64,000 nt of DNA. Source: Sulfuricurvum sp. Its GTDB lineage: Bacteria; Campylobacterota; Campylobacteria; Campylobacterales; Sulfurimonadaceae. Both the position numbers and the translations under genes were made by a program. This document shows positions 32,985-41,196 of the stretch, in pieces (within the stretch, counting starts at the first letter, position 1; each line of letters starts with the position of its first letter). The stretch covers positions 62,001-126,000 of the forward strand of contig NZ_JALNYS010000002.1 in NCBI RefSeq assembly GCF_023229695.1, read 5' to 3'. Below the pieces are notes generated by a model. The model did no database searches. It saw only the letters and a program-made list of their open reading frames with translations, and was not told where the DNA came from.

Positions 32985-33643
32985 TCAACAAAAGCTTCCA
33001 CCGCCGACTCCGCCTCACTCTCCATCGGGCTTTCGGTAGGAGTTGCGTCCATCAGGGCCATCCCCCGTACCTGCATCGGTACGACTCGCGGTACAGCGCC
33101 GAAATGGATGGATGCCGTTTCGCACACCATCCCCGTCTCTTTGGAAAACACTCTCCCCTGCGTTTCCGCCCGGCGTAAAAGCTCCAGACGAAGCTTATTT
33201 TGCGTTTCCCGTTCCAGCAGTGCACTCACGCCCCAACTCAATGCCCCCTGATTCTTTCGGACGGTAGAGGAACGGACCTTATCAATCGCGGTGTTCACCT
33301 CATTGTACTGATCGATACTCAAAAATTCGCATCCGAAGGTAAGATACCCGCTGTAGCCGATAAATTCCTGAGTATTCTCTTTATACCGGTAACGGGGAGA
33401 GAGGGTATACCCTCCCCCATGACAATAGCGTCCGCTCGGATCGATCCGTTTCATTTCAGCGACGATGATGTTGAGATGATCTTTGATCGTGTTTTGGTTT
33501 TTCCCCTCCTCCTCAAAACTGAGGCCTCCTCGCAAAACGTCCGGTTTCAGAAGCGCCGATACTTGGACATTCAGACCGATAGTCATCGCCTCCGCCAATA
33601 CCGGCAACAAAAACACGCTCATCCTCCATCCCCATTTATTCAT
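32957..33643 (-). CDS. Exported SIMPL (DUF541) domain protein
   Basis: The ATG at 33643 has AAAGGGG 5 bases upstream and is preferred over the GTG at 33649. The 228-residue protein has a signal peptide (to about LAEA). A SIMPL-type alpha/beta domain follows, starting with NVQVSALLKPDVLRGGLSFE and including GYSGYLTFGCEF and an RRAETQGR helix. Four Cys are scattered, two near the middle and two towards the C-terminus. SIMPL proteins are periplasmic or outer-membrane-associated with roles in stress; the function here is unknown. The 3' end overlaps the convergent membrane-protein gene by 28 bases. Confidence 0.75.
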   Translation of the reverse strand: MNKWGWRMSVFLLPVLAEAMTIGLNVQVSALLKPDVLRGGLSFEEEGKNQNTIKDHLNIIVAEMKRIDPSGRYCHGGGYTLSPRYRYKENTQEFIGYSGYLTFGCEFLSIDQYNEVNTAIDKVRSSTVRKNQGALSWGVSALLERETQNKLRLELLRRAETQGRVFSKETGMVCETASIHFGAVPRVVPMQVRGMALMDATPTESPMESEAESAVEAFVDYNCSKRVP

Positions 33644-33661
33644 AATCACCCCTTTAATTAT

Positions 33662-33711
33662 CTGATGTTACGCCCTAAAGCTACCCGCATCTTTCGGATG
33701 CGGGAGATTAT
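33662..33711 (+). repeat. Dispersed palindromic element, internally deleted copy R2
   Basis: The left terminal repeat CTGATGTTACGC (33662-33673) joins directly to the CCCGCATC (33684-33691) / GATGCGGG (33697-33704) hairpin with loop TTTCG. The two left hairpins and the right end are missing. Compared with R1, R4 and R5, the stem carries a paired T-A to C-G change. It overlaps the 3' end of the SDR gene on the opposite strand. Confidence 0.8.
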
Positions 33712-35137
33712 TATGCGCTTTGCGTATCAAATTCTTTGCCATCCCCCGAAAGATAAACAAATGAAACGGAAACATACTGTACCAATAAAGCCTCCCCAAC
33801 AGACCGTGGGGATAAAAATAGGCGGTTTGGTAGAGTTTATTTTCTTTAATAAGAAATTCGAGCCACGCTTTTCCCGGCAGCTTCATCTGGGCAAACAACA
33901 AAAGCCTCTTGTTCTCTTGAAAATCGACCACCTTCCAAAAATCGACACTGTCACCGAGACGAAGGATTTTGGGGTCCCGTCTGCCGCGCGAAAGGCCATA
34001 TCCGCCAAACAGCTTGTCGATGACGCCGCGCACCTTCCATAACAGCTCATACCCAAACCATCCGTTATTACCGCCGACGGAGCAGATCGTGGCGAACAGC
34101 TTCTCTTCGGGTATCCCTTCCAAAGGGATGATCTGCCGATCGGTAAACACGGCGTCCGCCAAATCGGAGTGATTAACCTCCCACGCTTCACCCGATGCGT
34201 CCGACCATCGGCTGATGATCTGGGTATGTTTAATCTCTTCGACGGCGGCTTTGACCGCTTCGTCATACCGCATCGGTATGATCGTCGAAAAGAGCGTTGA
34301 AGCGTGATCGTTTTTCACCAATACTTCGCTCTTCAGCCCCTCGATCAGCGCCGAAGCGACCGAGTAGGGGACAGGAGTCATCAGCGTGAGCCAGTACGAA
34401 GAGAGTTTCGGTGAAAAAAACGGCACGGGGATCAATGTCCGTTTCAATCCCACGGCGCGTGCGTATCCGAGGAGAAGATTTTTGTAACTCATCATCTCGC
34501 TTCCGATATCGATCACACAACTCTCCTCCGTATTCAACTTCGATGCCTGCGCCAAATATTCGATCACATCACGTTCTGCACTCGGTTGGCACAGGGTGTT
34601 GACCCATTGGGGGGTGATCATAAACGGGAGCTTCTCGACCAGATTTCGGATGATCTCGAAACTCGCCGATCCCGATCCGATGATAACCCCGGCACGGAAC
34701 CATAGTGTCTGAATACTCTCGGGTCGAGAGCTGAGAATTTCCCCCGTCTCGATACGGCTAAGCAGATGTTCACTCGCACTCTCTTTTTCCCCGAGACCGC
34801 CCAGATAAATGATCCGTTTCACCTTGTTTTGGATACATGCGTCGAGAAAATTGCGGGCACTTTTCTGATCCAGTTCCCGGTAATTATCCGACCCCATCGA
34901 ATGGATCAGATAATAGGCACAATCAATTCCCCTGAGTGCTTTATCCAGACTCTCACGATCAAAGGTATTCCCCTCGACCACCTCCACTTTTTCTCGCTGG
35001 GTAACACTCTGTCCTTGTTTGACAAACAACCGCAGGGTAACATCCCCATCGTTCAACAAACGATGCTTCAGCCGTCTACCGATATAACCCGTTGCCCCCG
35101 TCAATAATATCGTCACGGATCCCCCTTTTTCACTCAT
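33668..35137 (-). CDS. SDR-family NAD(P)-binding protein with DUF2867 domain
   Basis: Protein of 489 residues. The N-terminal extended-SDR Rossmann domain starts with TILLTGATGYIGRRL and continues with DCAYYLIHSMG and KRIIYLGGLGE. The C-terminal half (about 300-480) matches the DUF2867 pattern (WFGYELLWKVRGVIDKLFGG, PGKAWLEFLI). Fusions of this type are common and of unknown substrate. A GTG at 35116 preceded by AAGGGGG is a credible alternative start giving MTILLTGATG. The last 10 or so codons (LPHPKDAGSFRA) and the stop are supplied by copy R2 of the dispersed palindromic element. Confidence 0.85.
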   Translation of the reverse strand: MSEKGGSVTILLTGATGYIGRRLKHRLLNDGDVTLRLFVKQGQSVTQREKVEVVEGNTFDRESLDKALRGIDCAYYLIHSMGSDNYRELDQKSARNFLDACIQNKVKRIIYLGGLGEKESASEHLLSRIETGEILSSRPESIQTLWFRAGVIIGSGSASFEIIRNLVEKLPFMITPQWVNTLCQPSAERDVIEYLAQASKLNTEESCVIDIGSEMMSYKNLLLGYARAVGLKRTLIPVPFFSPKLSSYWLTLMTPVPYSVASALIEGLKSEVLVKNDHASTLFSTIIPMRYDEAVKAAVEEIKHTQIISRWSDASGEAWEVNHSDLADAVFTDRQIIPLEGIPEEKLFATICSVGGNNGWFGYELLWKVRGVIDKLFGGYGLSRGRRDPKILRLGDSVDFWKVVDFQENKRLLLFAQMKLPGKAWLEFLIKENKLYQTAYFYPHGLLGRLYWYSMFPFHLFIFRGMAKNLIRKAHNNLPHPKDAGSFRA

Positions 35138-35183
35138 TCACATCATTGTAGCGAATCCGTCGGACAATTTATTCTCCAAACGC

Positions 35184-35189
35184 TATAAT
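35184..35189 (+). promoter_or_regulatory. -10 box for the MgtC-like gene
   Basis: Consensus TATAAT with a CGGACA hexamer 17 bp upstream (35161-35166) that resembles the GACA end of a -35 box. The gene start is 45 bases further on. Confidence 0.5.
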
Positions 35190-35233
35190 GATTCCCGATT
35201 CGTTTTAGGCGGACCGAAAAGGGGTATAACAGT

Positions 35234-36484
35234 ATGGAACCGATAGTGATTCAAAACAGCGTCCTTTCGTTGGTACTGGGATTTTTGATCGGCTTACAGC
35301 GCGAAATGCATGTCATTTACGCCAACAAAACCAAAGATTTCGGAGGGGCCCGTACCTTTTCGATGATTGCCCTTTTTGGCTATCTTGCCTCCTGGTTTTC
35401 ATCCTATTCCCCCTATTTTCTTGCCGTTGCGACTGCCATTACGGGATTACTGCTCATTGCGGCGTATCTCATTAACAGTTTTTCGGCGCCCGACAAGGGG
35501 GCGACGACCGAATTTTCGGCACTTGTCACCTTTATCATCGGAGCGATGCTCCCCTACGTCCCCACCATTTTTCCCGTGTTTTTGACCATGGTCGTTTTGC
35601 TCATCCTCAATCTCAAAGACAAAATCCAGGAATACGAACAAACTCTCACCAAAAAAGATCTCAGTGCCGCGATCTTGTTTATGATCATGACCTTTGCGAT
35701 CCTCCCGATCATCCCCGACAGAGCGATCGATGCGGGAGGATTCGTCAACCTCTACCGTATCTGGATCATGGTCGTTCTCGTGGCGGGAATCTCCTTTTTC
35801 GGCTATATCGCCATCCGCTTTTTCGGAGCGACCCACGGGATCGTTGCCGCAGGTCTGATGGGCGGGCTTGTCTCTTCGACCGCCGTGGCGATGAGTATGG
35901 CCCGACGGGTCCATGAAAACGGTTTTTTAGCCAAAAATCTCGCCATCGGAATCGCATTGGCCTCCTCCATGATGCTGATTCGTGCCGGCTTCGAGATGTG
36001 GATCATCAATCCTCCTCTGATCACCCCCTTTATCCTCCCCATTACCGCCGGTTCGGTTATGGGATTCGTTTATATCGGGATGCTTTACCTCACGACCAAA
36101 CGCGAACCGATTACCCAGAATATCATCTTTAAAAACCCTTTCGATCTCAAAGAGGCTTTATTGATGGGGGTGATTTTCGGGATCACCCTCGCTTTGATCA
36201 AAGTCGCCAATCAATATGCCGGGGATATGGGTGTTTACGCCGTTGCCTCCCTCTCGGGGGTTGCCGATGTCGATGCGATCATCCTCTCCCTCTCCTCTTT
36301 AGCCAAAAACTCTCTGGATGCAACCACCGCCCATTATGCGATTATCATTGCCATCATTACCAATACCCTTGCCAAAACGGCTCTGGTCCTTTTTTTGGGG
36401 AATGCAACGCTGTTTCGTTTTGTATTCACCTACTACCTTATCTCAATCGGCACCTTTTCGATAACGGCAATGATGACTTTTTAA
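35234..36484 (+). CDS. MgtC/DUF4010 family membrane protein
   Basis: Polytopic membrane protein of 416 residues with about 11-12 hydrophobic helices. The first part has the MgtC/SapB motif FLIGLQREMH followed by GGARTFSMIALFGYLA. The C-terminal half matches DUF4010 (GGLVSSTAVAMSMA, GVADVDAIILSLSSLA). MgtC proteins are linked to magnesium limitation and membrane energetics; full-length MgtC-DUF4010 proteins are uncharacterised. Transcribed alone from its own promoter. Confidence 0.82.
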   Translation: MEPIVIQNSVLSLVLGFLIGLQREMHVIYANKTKDFGGARTFSMIALFGYLASWFSSYSPYFLAVATAITGLLLIAAYLINSFSAPDKGATTEFSALVTFIIGAMLPYVPTIFPVFLTMVVLLILNLKDKIQEYEQTLTKKDLSAAILFMIMTFAILPIIPDRAIDAGGFVNLYRIWIMVVLVAGISFFGYIAIRFFGATHGIVAAGLMGGLVSSTAVAMSMARRVHENGFLAKNLAIGIALASSMMLIRAGFEMWIINPPLITPFILPITAGSVMGFVYIGMLYLTTKREPITQNIIFKNPFDLKEALLMGVIFGITLALIKVANQYAGDMGVYAVASLSGVADVDAIILSLSSLAKNSLDATTAHYAIIIAIITNTLAKTALVLFLGNATLFRFVFTYYLISIGTFSITAMMTF

Positions 36485-36841
36485 TGTTTGTGGTTAATAT
36501 GGCTATTTTATTTGATCTTCTATTTCACTTTATCGATGCATCCTTCAAACCGGGACGAAATTCGCATGCGGGCGGATGCACCAAAGCCGAAGGGGGCAAT
36601 CAAAACTGATTTTATCATCCCGCCTGAAATCCGGTCTCCATCGGCATAAATCACAATCTAATCACATACTCTCCGCATAAAAACACCCAATGCATCATCA
36701 ACGTTGTTTAACGTTAAAAATACCGAAAGATCCTCTGTTTTTGGGGAAAAATATCACAAAAACAGAGGACTTTGCCCAGAAAAAGAGTTAAAATACCCCT
36801 ACTTTTTATCACAGAACACTACGCCATCACCAAGGGGAAAA
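36485..36841 (+). other. 357-bp intergenic region with inverted repeats
   Basis: Contains a TGCATCC (36537-36543) / GGATGCA (36574-36580) inverted repeat around GC-rich sequence, a fully palindromic TTTAACGTTAAA within 36700-36720, and the strong hairpin at 36731-36769. The open frame upstream of the downstream gene reads through here but lacks a ribosome site. No known riboswitch fits. Confidence 0.5.
36731..36769 (+). repeat. 13-bp perfect inverted repeat upstream of the GGDEF-EAL gene
   Basis: TCCTCTGTTTTTG (36731-36743) and its exact reverse complement (36757-36769) are separated by 13 bases. It could be a terminator for transcripts from upstream, an operator, or a leader hairpin; no U-run follows on the plus strand. 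Confidence 0.75.
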
Positions 36842-39259
36842 ATGCGTCACTTTACACTGCACTATGCGAATAACGCGACACTCGTCCGCTGGCTTGAATC
36901 GTGTTCTCTCACCCCCTCTGAATCGCAATTAATCCAAATTTTCAACACCCTTGCCGATCCGGAACTTTTACGCCGGATCACGGCGACGATCTATGAATTC
37001 TTTCCCAATGCCACCATTATCGGAACAACGACATCCGGGGAGATTTTCAGGGGAGAGACCCCGAAGAAACAGATTCTCATCTCCCTCTGCACATTCGATC
37101 AGATCACCCTCCACCGTATCCATCTCACCGGAGACGATCTCATCATGAATGAGGAAAAAGCCAAACTCGAAGAAGAGTTGATCGAAAGCAACAAAAATCT
37201 CCGCTCTCAGCACATCTTTTTGGAAACACTCCTCGAAAACTCCCCCATACCGATCTATCATAAAAGCATAGAGGGGATCTATCTGGGGTGCAACAGTGCC
37301 TTCGCCGATATCATCGGTCTGGATAAAAACGAGTTTATCGGTAAAAATGTTTTTGATATCGCCCTCCCCGAATTTGCACTCACCTGCTCCGCCAAAGATC
37401 AGGAGCTTCTGGCCTGTCCGCAGAGTACGCAGGTGTATGAATATCAACTCCAGAATCAAATAACCGATGAGATGCGTGACGGTATTTTTTACAAACGGGC
37501 CTATTGCAACGAAAAGGAGGAGGTGGTCGGGATCATCGGCAGCTTTATCGACATTACCGAGCGCAAGAGAGCGGAAAACGAGTTTTTCAAACTCTCCCAA
37601 GCGGTGGAGCAAAGCCCCGCCTCCATCATTATTACCGATCTCATGGGAAACATCGAGTATGCCAATACCAATTTTTACACTATCAACGGCTACTCTCCCG
37701 ACGAGGTGATCGGCCAAAATCCCCGATTGTTTCAATCGGGAAAAACACCCCGATCCACCTATGAAAGTTTATGGAACCACCTCCGCCGACACGAAAAATG
37801 GCACGGCGAGTTCATCAACCGCAGCAAAGACGGAACCGAATACATCCAATCGGTCAATATCTCCCCCATTTTTCAACCCGACGGCAAGATTACCCACTAT
37901 ATGGCGATCGAAGAGGATATCACCGAAAAAAAACGTTCCGAAGAGCAAATCTACCATCTGGCCAATTTCGATTCGCTCACCGGATTGCCCAACCGTGCCC
38001 AGCTCCAAAATTATTTTAACCATACCCTGAACCTCTCCAAGCGAAACAACACCCCTTTTGTCGTCATGTTTCTGGACCTTGATCATTTCAAAGAGATCAA
38101 CGATACCCTCGGCCATACGATCGGAGACAGGATGCTGGTCGAATCCGCCAAACGGTTTAGATCGCTGATCAGCGACGTCGATATCGTCGCCCGGTTGGGG
38201 GGAGACGAATTTATCATTGTCCTTTCCGATACCGATGCCCACGGAGCCGAGCGGCTCCTCCAAAAGCTCTTCGAAGCCATCAGCCACCCCTATCACATCG
38301 AACAGTACGGCTTAAACATATCGGCTTCCGTCGGTATCGCCATCTACCCGACCGACGGCAAAGATATCGAAACCCTCTCCAAAAACGCCGATACGGCAAT
38401 GTACCGTGCCAAGCAGGAGGGGCGCAACGGCTACCGATTTTTTACCGAAGAGATGCAGACCTCATCGTTACGCAATCTCCGATTGAACAATGCCCTCCGT
38501 AACGCTTTAAAAAACAACGAGTTTCATCTCCTCTACCAGCCCCAGATTTCCATACAAGCGGGGAAAGTGATCGGGGCCGAAGCGCTGATCCGCTGGAATC
38601 ATCCGGAGCTGGGCAACGTCTCTCCCGCCGAGTTCATCCCCGTAGCCGAAGAGAACGGACTCATTTTGCCGATCGGAGAGTGGGTATTGCGCACCGCCAT
38701 AGCGCAGGTGAGAGAGTGGATGGAGGGGGGGCAATCTCCGATCGTCATGTCGGTCAACCTCTCAACCGTCCAGTTTCGTCATCACGATCTCCCCAACCTC
38801 GTTTCGCGCATTTTGCATGAGAACAACGTCCCCGCAGAGTATCTCGAACTCGAACTGACCGAAAGCATGGCCACACACAACCCCCACTCGGCCATCACGA
38901 TCATGAACAACTTTCACGCGCGCGGCATCCGGATGTCGATCGATGATTTCGGAACCGGATACTCGTCGCTGAGCTACCTCAAACAATTCAAAATCTATAA
39001 ACTCAAGATCGATCAATCGTTCGTCCGCGACATCACGACCGACGCCGACGATAAAGCGATCGTCAGTGCCGTGATTAATATGGCCCACAGCCTCGGTCTC
39101 CAAACGATCGCCGAGGGGGTAGAGACCCTCGAACAGCTCCGCTACCTTCGCGAACAGGGGTGCGACGAGATACAAGGGTACTATTTCAGCAAACCGATCA
39201 AAGCCGATCTGTTTAAAACGTTTGTAGCGACCTACCTTCCCTTAGACGCTGCCCGATAA
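36842..39259 (+). CDS. FIST-PAS-PAS-GGDEF-EAL protein (c-di-GMP turnover)
   Basis: The ATG at 36842 has AAGGGG upstream; the open frame from 36704 lacks signals. The 805-residue soluble protein begins with a FIST-N-like region (about 10-95, ATIIGTTTSGEIF) that is truncated relative to full FIST-N/FIST-C sensors. Two PAS domains follow (about 125-240 and 250-370, the second with FINRSKDGTEY). GGDEF has an intact ARLGGDEF at about residue 453. EAL has an intact GAEALIRW (about 578), DDFGTGYSSLSYLK and EGVET. Both cyclase and phosphodiesterase motifs look complete, so net activity cannot be predicted. Confidence 0.92.
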   Translation: MRHFTLHYANNATLVRWLESCSLTPSESQLIQIFNTLADPELLRRITATIYEFFPNATIIGTTTSGEIFRGETPKKQILISLCTFDQITLHRIHLTGDDLIMNEEKAKLEEELIESNKNLRSQHIFLETLLENSPIPIYHKSIEGIYLGCNSAFADIIGLDKNEFIGKNVFDIALPEFALTCSAKDQELLACPQSTQVYEYQLQNQITDEMRDGIFYKRAYCNEKEEVVGIIGSFIDITERKRAENEFFKLSQAVEQSPASIIITDLMGNIEYANTNFYTINGYSPDEVIGQNPRLFQSGKTPRSTYESLWNHLRRHEKWHGEFINRSKDGTEYIQSVNISPIFQPDGKITHYMAIEEDITEKKRSEEQIYHLANFDSLTGLPNRAQLQNYFNHTLNLSKRNNTPFVVMFLDLDHFKEINDTLGHTIGDRMLVESAKRFRSLISDVDIVARLGGDEFIIVLSDTDAHGAERLLQKLFEAISHPYHIEQYGLNISASVGIAIYPTDGKDIETLSKNADTAMYRAKQEGRNGYRFFTEEMQTSSLRNLRLNNALRNALKNNEFHLLYQPQISIQAGKVIGAEALIRWNHPELGNVSPAEFIPVAEENGLILPIGEWVLRTAIAQVREWMEGGQSPIVMSVNLSTVQFRHHDLPNLVSRILHENNVPAEYLELELTESMATHNPHSAITIMNNFHARGIRMSIDDFGTGYSSLSYLKQFKIYKLKIDQSFVRDITTDADDKAIVSAVINMAHSLGLQTIAEGVETLEQLRYLREQGCDEIQGYYFSKPIKADLFKTFVATYLPLDAAR

Positions 39260-39284
39260 GATGCGGGCATAAGCAATAGCGCTA

Positions 39285-40397
39285 CTATTCTTTTCGTTTT
39301 TGACGCTCTTCTTTTAATAACGTTGTCAAGAGGGCAAAGACATCTTTGCTCGCCGTTTCTGCCTCTTTGAAATAGGTCATTACATTTTTTGCTTCCGGTA
39401 TACAGGTGCCGGTTTCAACACAACGAATGGCACTATGGATACGATCATGTACTATTTTATGCGGGCTATCAAGCTTAGAATAGCTCGGGACTTTTCCAAA
39501 AATTTCCTTCCCTTTGCCGGTATCGTACCATTGACCGAGTCTGCATCCGTGATGATCCGCAAACTGACCGTCAATACGATTTAAGAAAACGGCTTTGTAC
39601 CCACGTGATTTAAAGAGAAAATGGTCAAGTTTGACCAAAATGATAAACACTGAGTATAAAACATCCAAAGAATCATTGTCAATATCAATGGTACGATTCT
39701 GAAGTTCATTCAATGAGGATTGAAAACGGCTCAGCTTCTCTGTCGAGGAGGAGGAGATACTCTCCATAGAGCTGGAACGTTCATAAATTTCTGTCGCATT
39801 TTGTTTCAGACTTTGAACGCTCATCGCAACCTCTTGGGTCGCTTTTTGTGTACGTTCCGCCAGTTTTCGAACTTCATCGGCAACGACGGCAAAGCCTCGT
39901 CCGTGTTCACCGGCTCGTGCTGCTTCGATAGCGGCATTGAGTGCGAGAAGATTGGTTTGATCGGAAATGTCTTTGATCAGATTAATAACGGAACTGATGG
40001 ACCCTACGCTGTCATTGAGTTGAGACACTGACGTGTAGTTATTATTAATGTTAATAACCAAATCTTGCTGCGTCTTTAATAAATCAACAATCTCTTCATT
40101 AATCTCATTGGATGCGGTACGATTACATTGATTTAATTGTGCGATTTCTTCAAGCTCTTTGACATTCTCGATTAGATCCTGTTGTAACAGCGACATATCA
40201 TTTTCTGAACCATCCACAAGATTTTGCGTTAGATTATGGATGAGATAGAATAATCCTTTTTCATCCTCGGCTTTCTTTACGTCGCTTTCAAGCCGTCTGT
40301 TCTCTTCAAAAAGCTTTTCGCGTTGTTTCTCAAGCTCTGCAACTTGAGATTTCAATGCATCAATCTCTTCCAGCCACTCTTTCTTTTTATTAAACAT
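39285..40397 (-). CDS. Soluble chemoreceptor with C-terminal CZB domain (TlpD-like)
   Basis: Cytosolic chemoreceptor of 370 residues with no transmembrane segment. A Lys/Glu-rich coiled coil (1-50) leads into a short MA signalling domain whose tip DQTNLLALNAAIEAARAGEH with its GRGFAVVADEVRKLAE continuation is identical to that of the receptor at 7650. The C-terminal chemoreceptor zinc-binding domain (about 255-370) has its ligands in LVKLDHFLFK, DHHGCRLGQWYDTGKG and SPHKIVHDRIH. The same plan is known in Helicobacter TlpD, which mediates taxis away from oxidants. Zinc-bound Cys in these proteins reacts with HOCl. Confidence 0.9.
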   Translation of the reverse strand: MFNKKKEWLEEIDALKSQVAELEKQREKLFEENRRLESDVKKAEDEKGLFYLIHNLTQNLVDGSENDMSLLQQDLIENVKELEEIAQLNQCNRTASNEINEEIVDLLKTQQDLVININNNYTSVSQLNDSVGSISSVINLIKDISDQTNLLALNAAIEAARAGEHGRGFAVVADEVRKLAERTQKATQEVAMSVQSLKQNATEIYERSSSMESISSSSTEKLSRFQSSLNELQNRTIDIDNDSLDVLYSVFIILVKLDHFLFKSRGYKAVFLNRIDGQFADHHGCRLGQWYDTGKGKEIFGKVPSYSKLDSPHKIVHDRIHSAIRCVETGTCIPEAKNVMTYFKEAETASKDVFALLTTLLKEERQKRKE

Positions 40398-40597
40398 TAT
40401 CCGATTTTTCCTTTTATCTATACTTTTTATTTTAACATTTTTATTTAAAAATAATCTAATAAATAATCACGTATCGTGACATTTGTGTCATTTTATTGTA
40501 TCGAGGAGTACCGTATCGGATTAAATAGGACACATTTCGGTCGCAGTCATAAAAATTGTCTCTTGGAAATAGATCGATAGGGGATATTAGGGGGGTA

Positions 40598-40685
40598 TGG
40601 CGGACAGTTAGGGGTTCGAACCCTAGATAGGTTGCCCTATACACGCGTTCCAGGCGTGCGCCTTCGACCACTCGGCCAACTGTCC
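40598..40685 (-). tRNA. tRNA-Ser (anticodon GGA)
   Basis: An 88-nt class II tRNA on the minus strand. The acceptor stem GGACAGT pairs with ACTGTCC, followed by discriminator G and an encoded CCA. The D-arm region has the GGCCGAGTGGTC pattern. The anticodon stem CACGC/GCGTG encloses CTGGAAC with anticodon GGA (40649-40651). A long variable arm (GGGCAACC region) and a perfect T-arm TAGGG-TTCGAAC-CCCTA complete the fold. It reads UCC/UCU serine codons. Confidence 0.97.
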
Positions 40686-40704
40686 ATAAATAAGTGGAGA
40701 CGGA

Positions 40705-40710
40705 ATTATA
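40705..40710 (-). promoter_or_regulatory. -10 box of the tRNA-Ser promoter
   Basis: TATAAT on the minus strand about 20 bases before the mature tRNA 5' end. No convincing -35 box. The dispersed repeat element begins about 30 bases further upstream. Confidence 0.55.
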
Positions 40711-40738
40711 GTCAATCTAATCTCAATATTCTATTAAA

Positions 40739-41037
40739 CACTGATATTATGCACTTTTCGGGCAAAGCCCGTAAAGTGGCAGGGGACAATATGTCCCCTG
40801 CACCCCCCCTAAAGCTACCCGCATCTTTCGGATGCGGGAGATTAACTCCCCTGTAATACCGTCTATCTTTAACTGTACATGCGCATTTTGTCATCCCGTA
40901 CTTGATACGGGATCCATTTCTTGCATTGGATTTTGTGTCGTAGCACGGATTGACGAGAGTATGCCTAGTTCATAAAGTTTGGTATTAGTTCCCCTTGACG
41001 CACTTGCTAGGGCAAGGTGCATAAGGTCCGTTATTCA
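40739..41037 (+). repeat. Dispersed palindromic element, copy R3 split by an insertion
   Basis: The left part runs 40739-40857: terminal repeat ACTGATATTATGCAC, the CACTTT...AAAGTG hairpin, the AGGGGACA/TGTCCCCT hairpin, and the CCCGCATC (40818-40825) / GATGCGGG (40831-40838) hairpin. The right part runs about 40988-41037 (TTCCCCTTGACGCACTTGC to the terminal GTGCATAAGGTC). About 130 bp of other DNA, including the repeat at 40890-40957, lies between, bordered by GTAATACC and GGTATTAG. Confidence 0.8.
40890..40957 (-). repeat. Second dispersed repeat family, copy A
   Basis: Read on the minus strand it matches the repeat at 47516-47579 along its length (TCCGTGCTAYGACAC, AATCCA, a GATGGAT-like core, CCG.ATCAAGT.CGG, ATGAC). 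The CCCGTA/TACGGG stem around TCAAG here is ACCGAA/TTCGGT in the other copy, a paired change. It lies inside the insertion that splits R3. Confidence 0.75.
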
Positions 41038-41060
41038 AATATCCCCCCGAACTATTCCTA

Positions 41061-41152
41061 TGAGAGTTCATGCGGAACTCTCAAACGTGCTTTGAGTAAA
41101 GCCCAAAGCACTACGCTGGCCGCTATGGCACTAAATCTTGCCTCTTTGAGGC
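41061..41152 (+). other. Cluster of three hairpins upstream of dgt
   Basis: Consecutive inverted repeats: TGAGAGTTC/GAACTCTCA around ATGCG (41061-41083), GTGCTTTG/CAAAGCAC (41087-41111) and GCCTC/GAGGC around TTT (41140-41152). They fill the space between the R3 element and the dgt promoter. No function is known. The 511-bp gap between the tRNA and dgt otherwise holds the R3 element and the dgt promoter. Confidence 0.6.
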
Positions 41153-41163
41153 AGAAGGCAGGG

Positions 41164-41169
41164 TATAAT
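41164..41169 (+). promoter_or_regulatory. -10 box of dgt
   Basis: Consensus TATAAT 28 bases before the preferred dgt start, so the leader would be about 20 bases. This also argues against the longer open frame that begins at 41017. Confidence 0.5.
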
Positions 41170-41196
41170 CATCGTATACCATTACAAGAGAGAGCC

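Noticed and set aside
36485..36841. c-di-GMP (GEMM) riboswitch before the GGDEF-EAL gene
   Set aside because: Short pieces resemble GEMM wording, but the conserved core and tetraloop-receptor arrangement are not present.
40456..40671. Open frame of 71 codons on the minus strand
   Set aside because: It overlaps the tRNA-Ser gene and its 3' flank; an artefact of the structured sequence.
41017..41196. N-terminal extension of Dgt by 60 residues
   Set aside because: It translates repeat R3 and hairpins and lies upstream of a TATAAT box; the family N-terminus starts at 41197.
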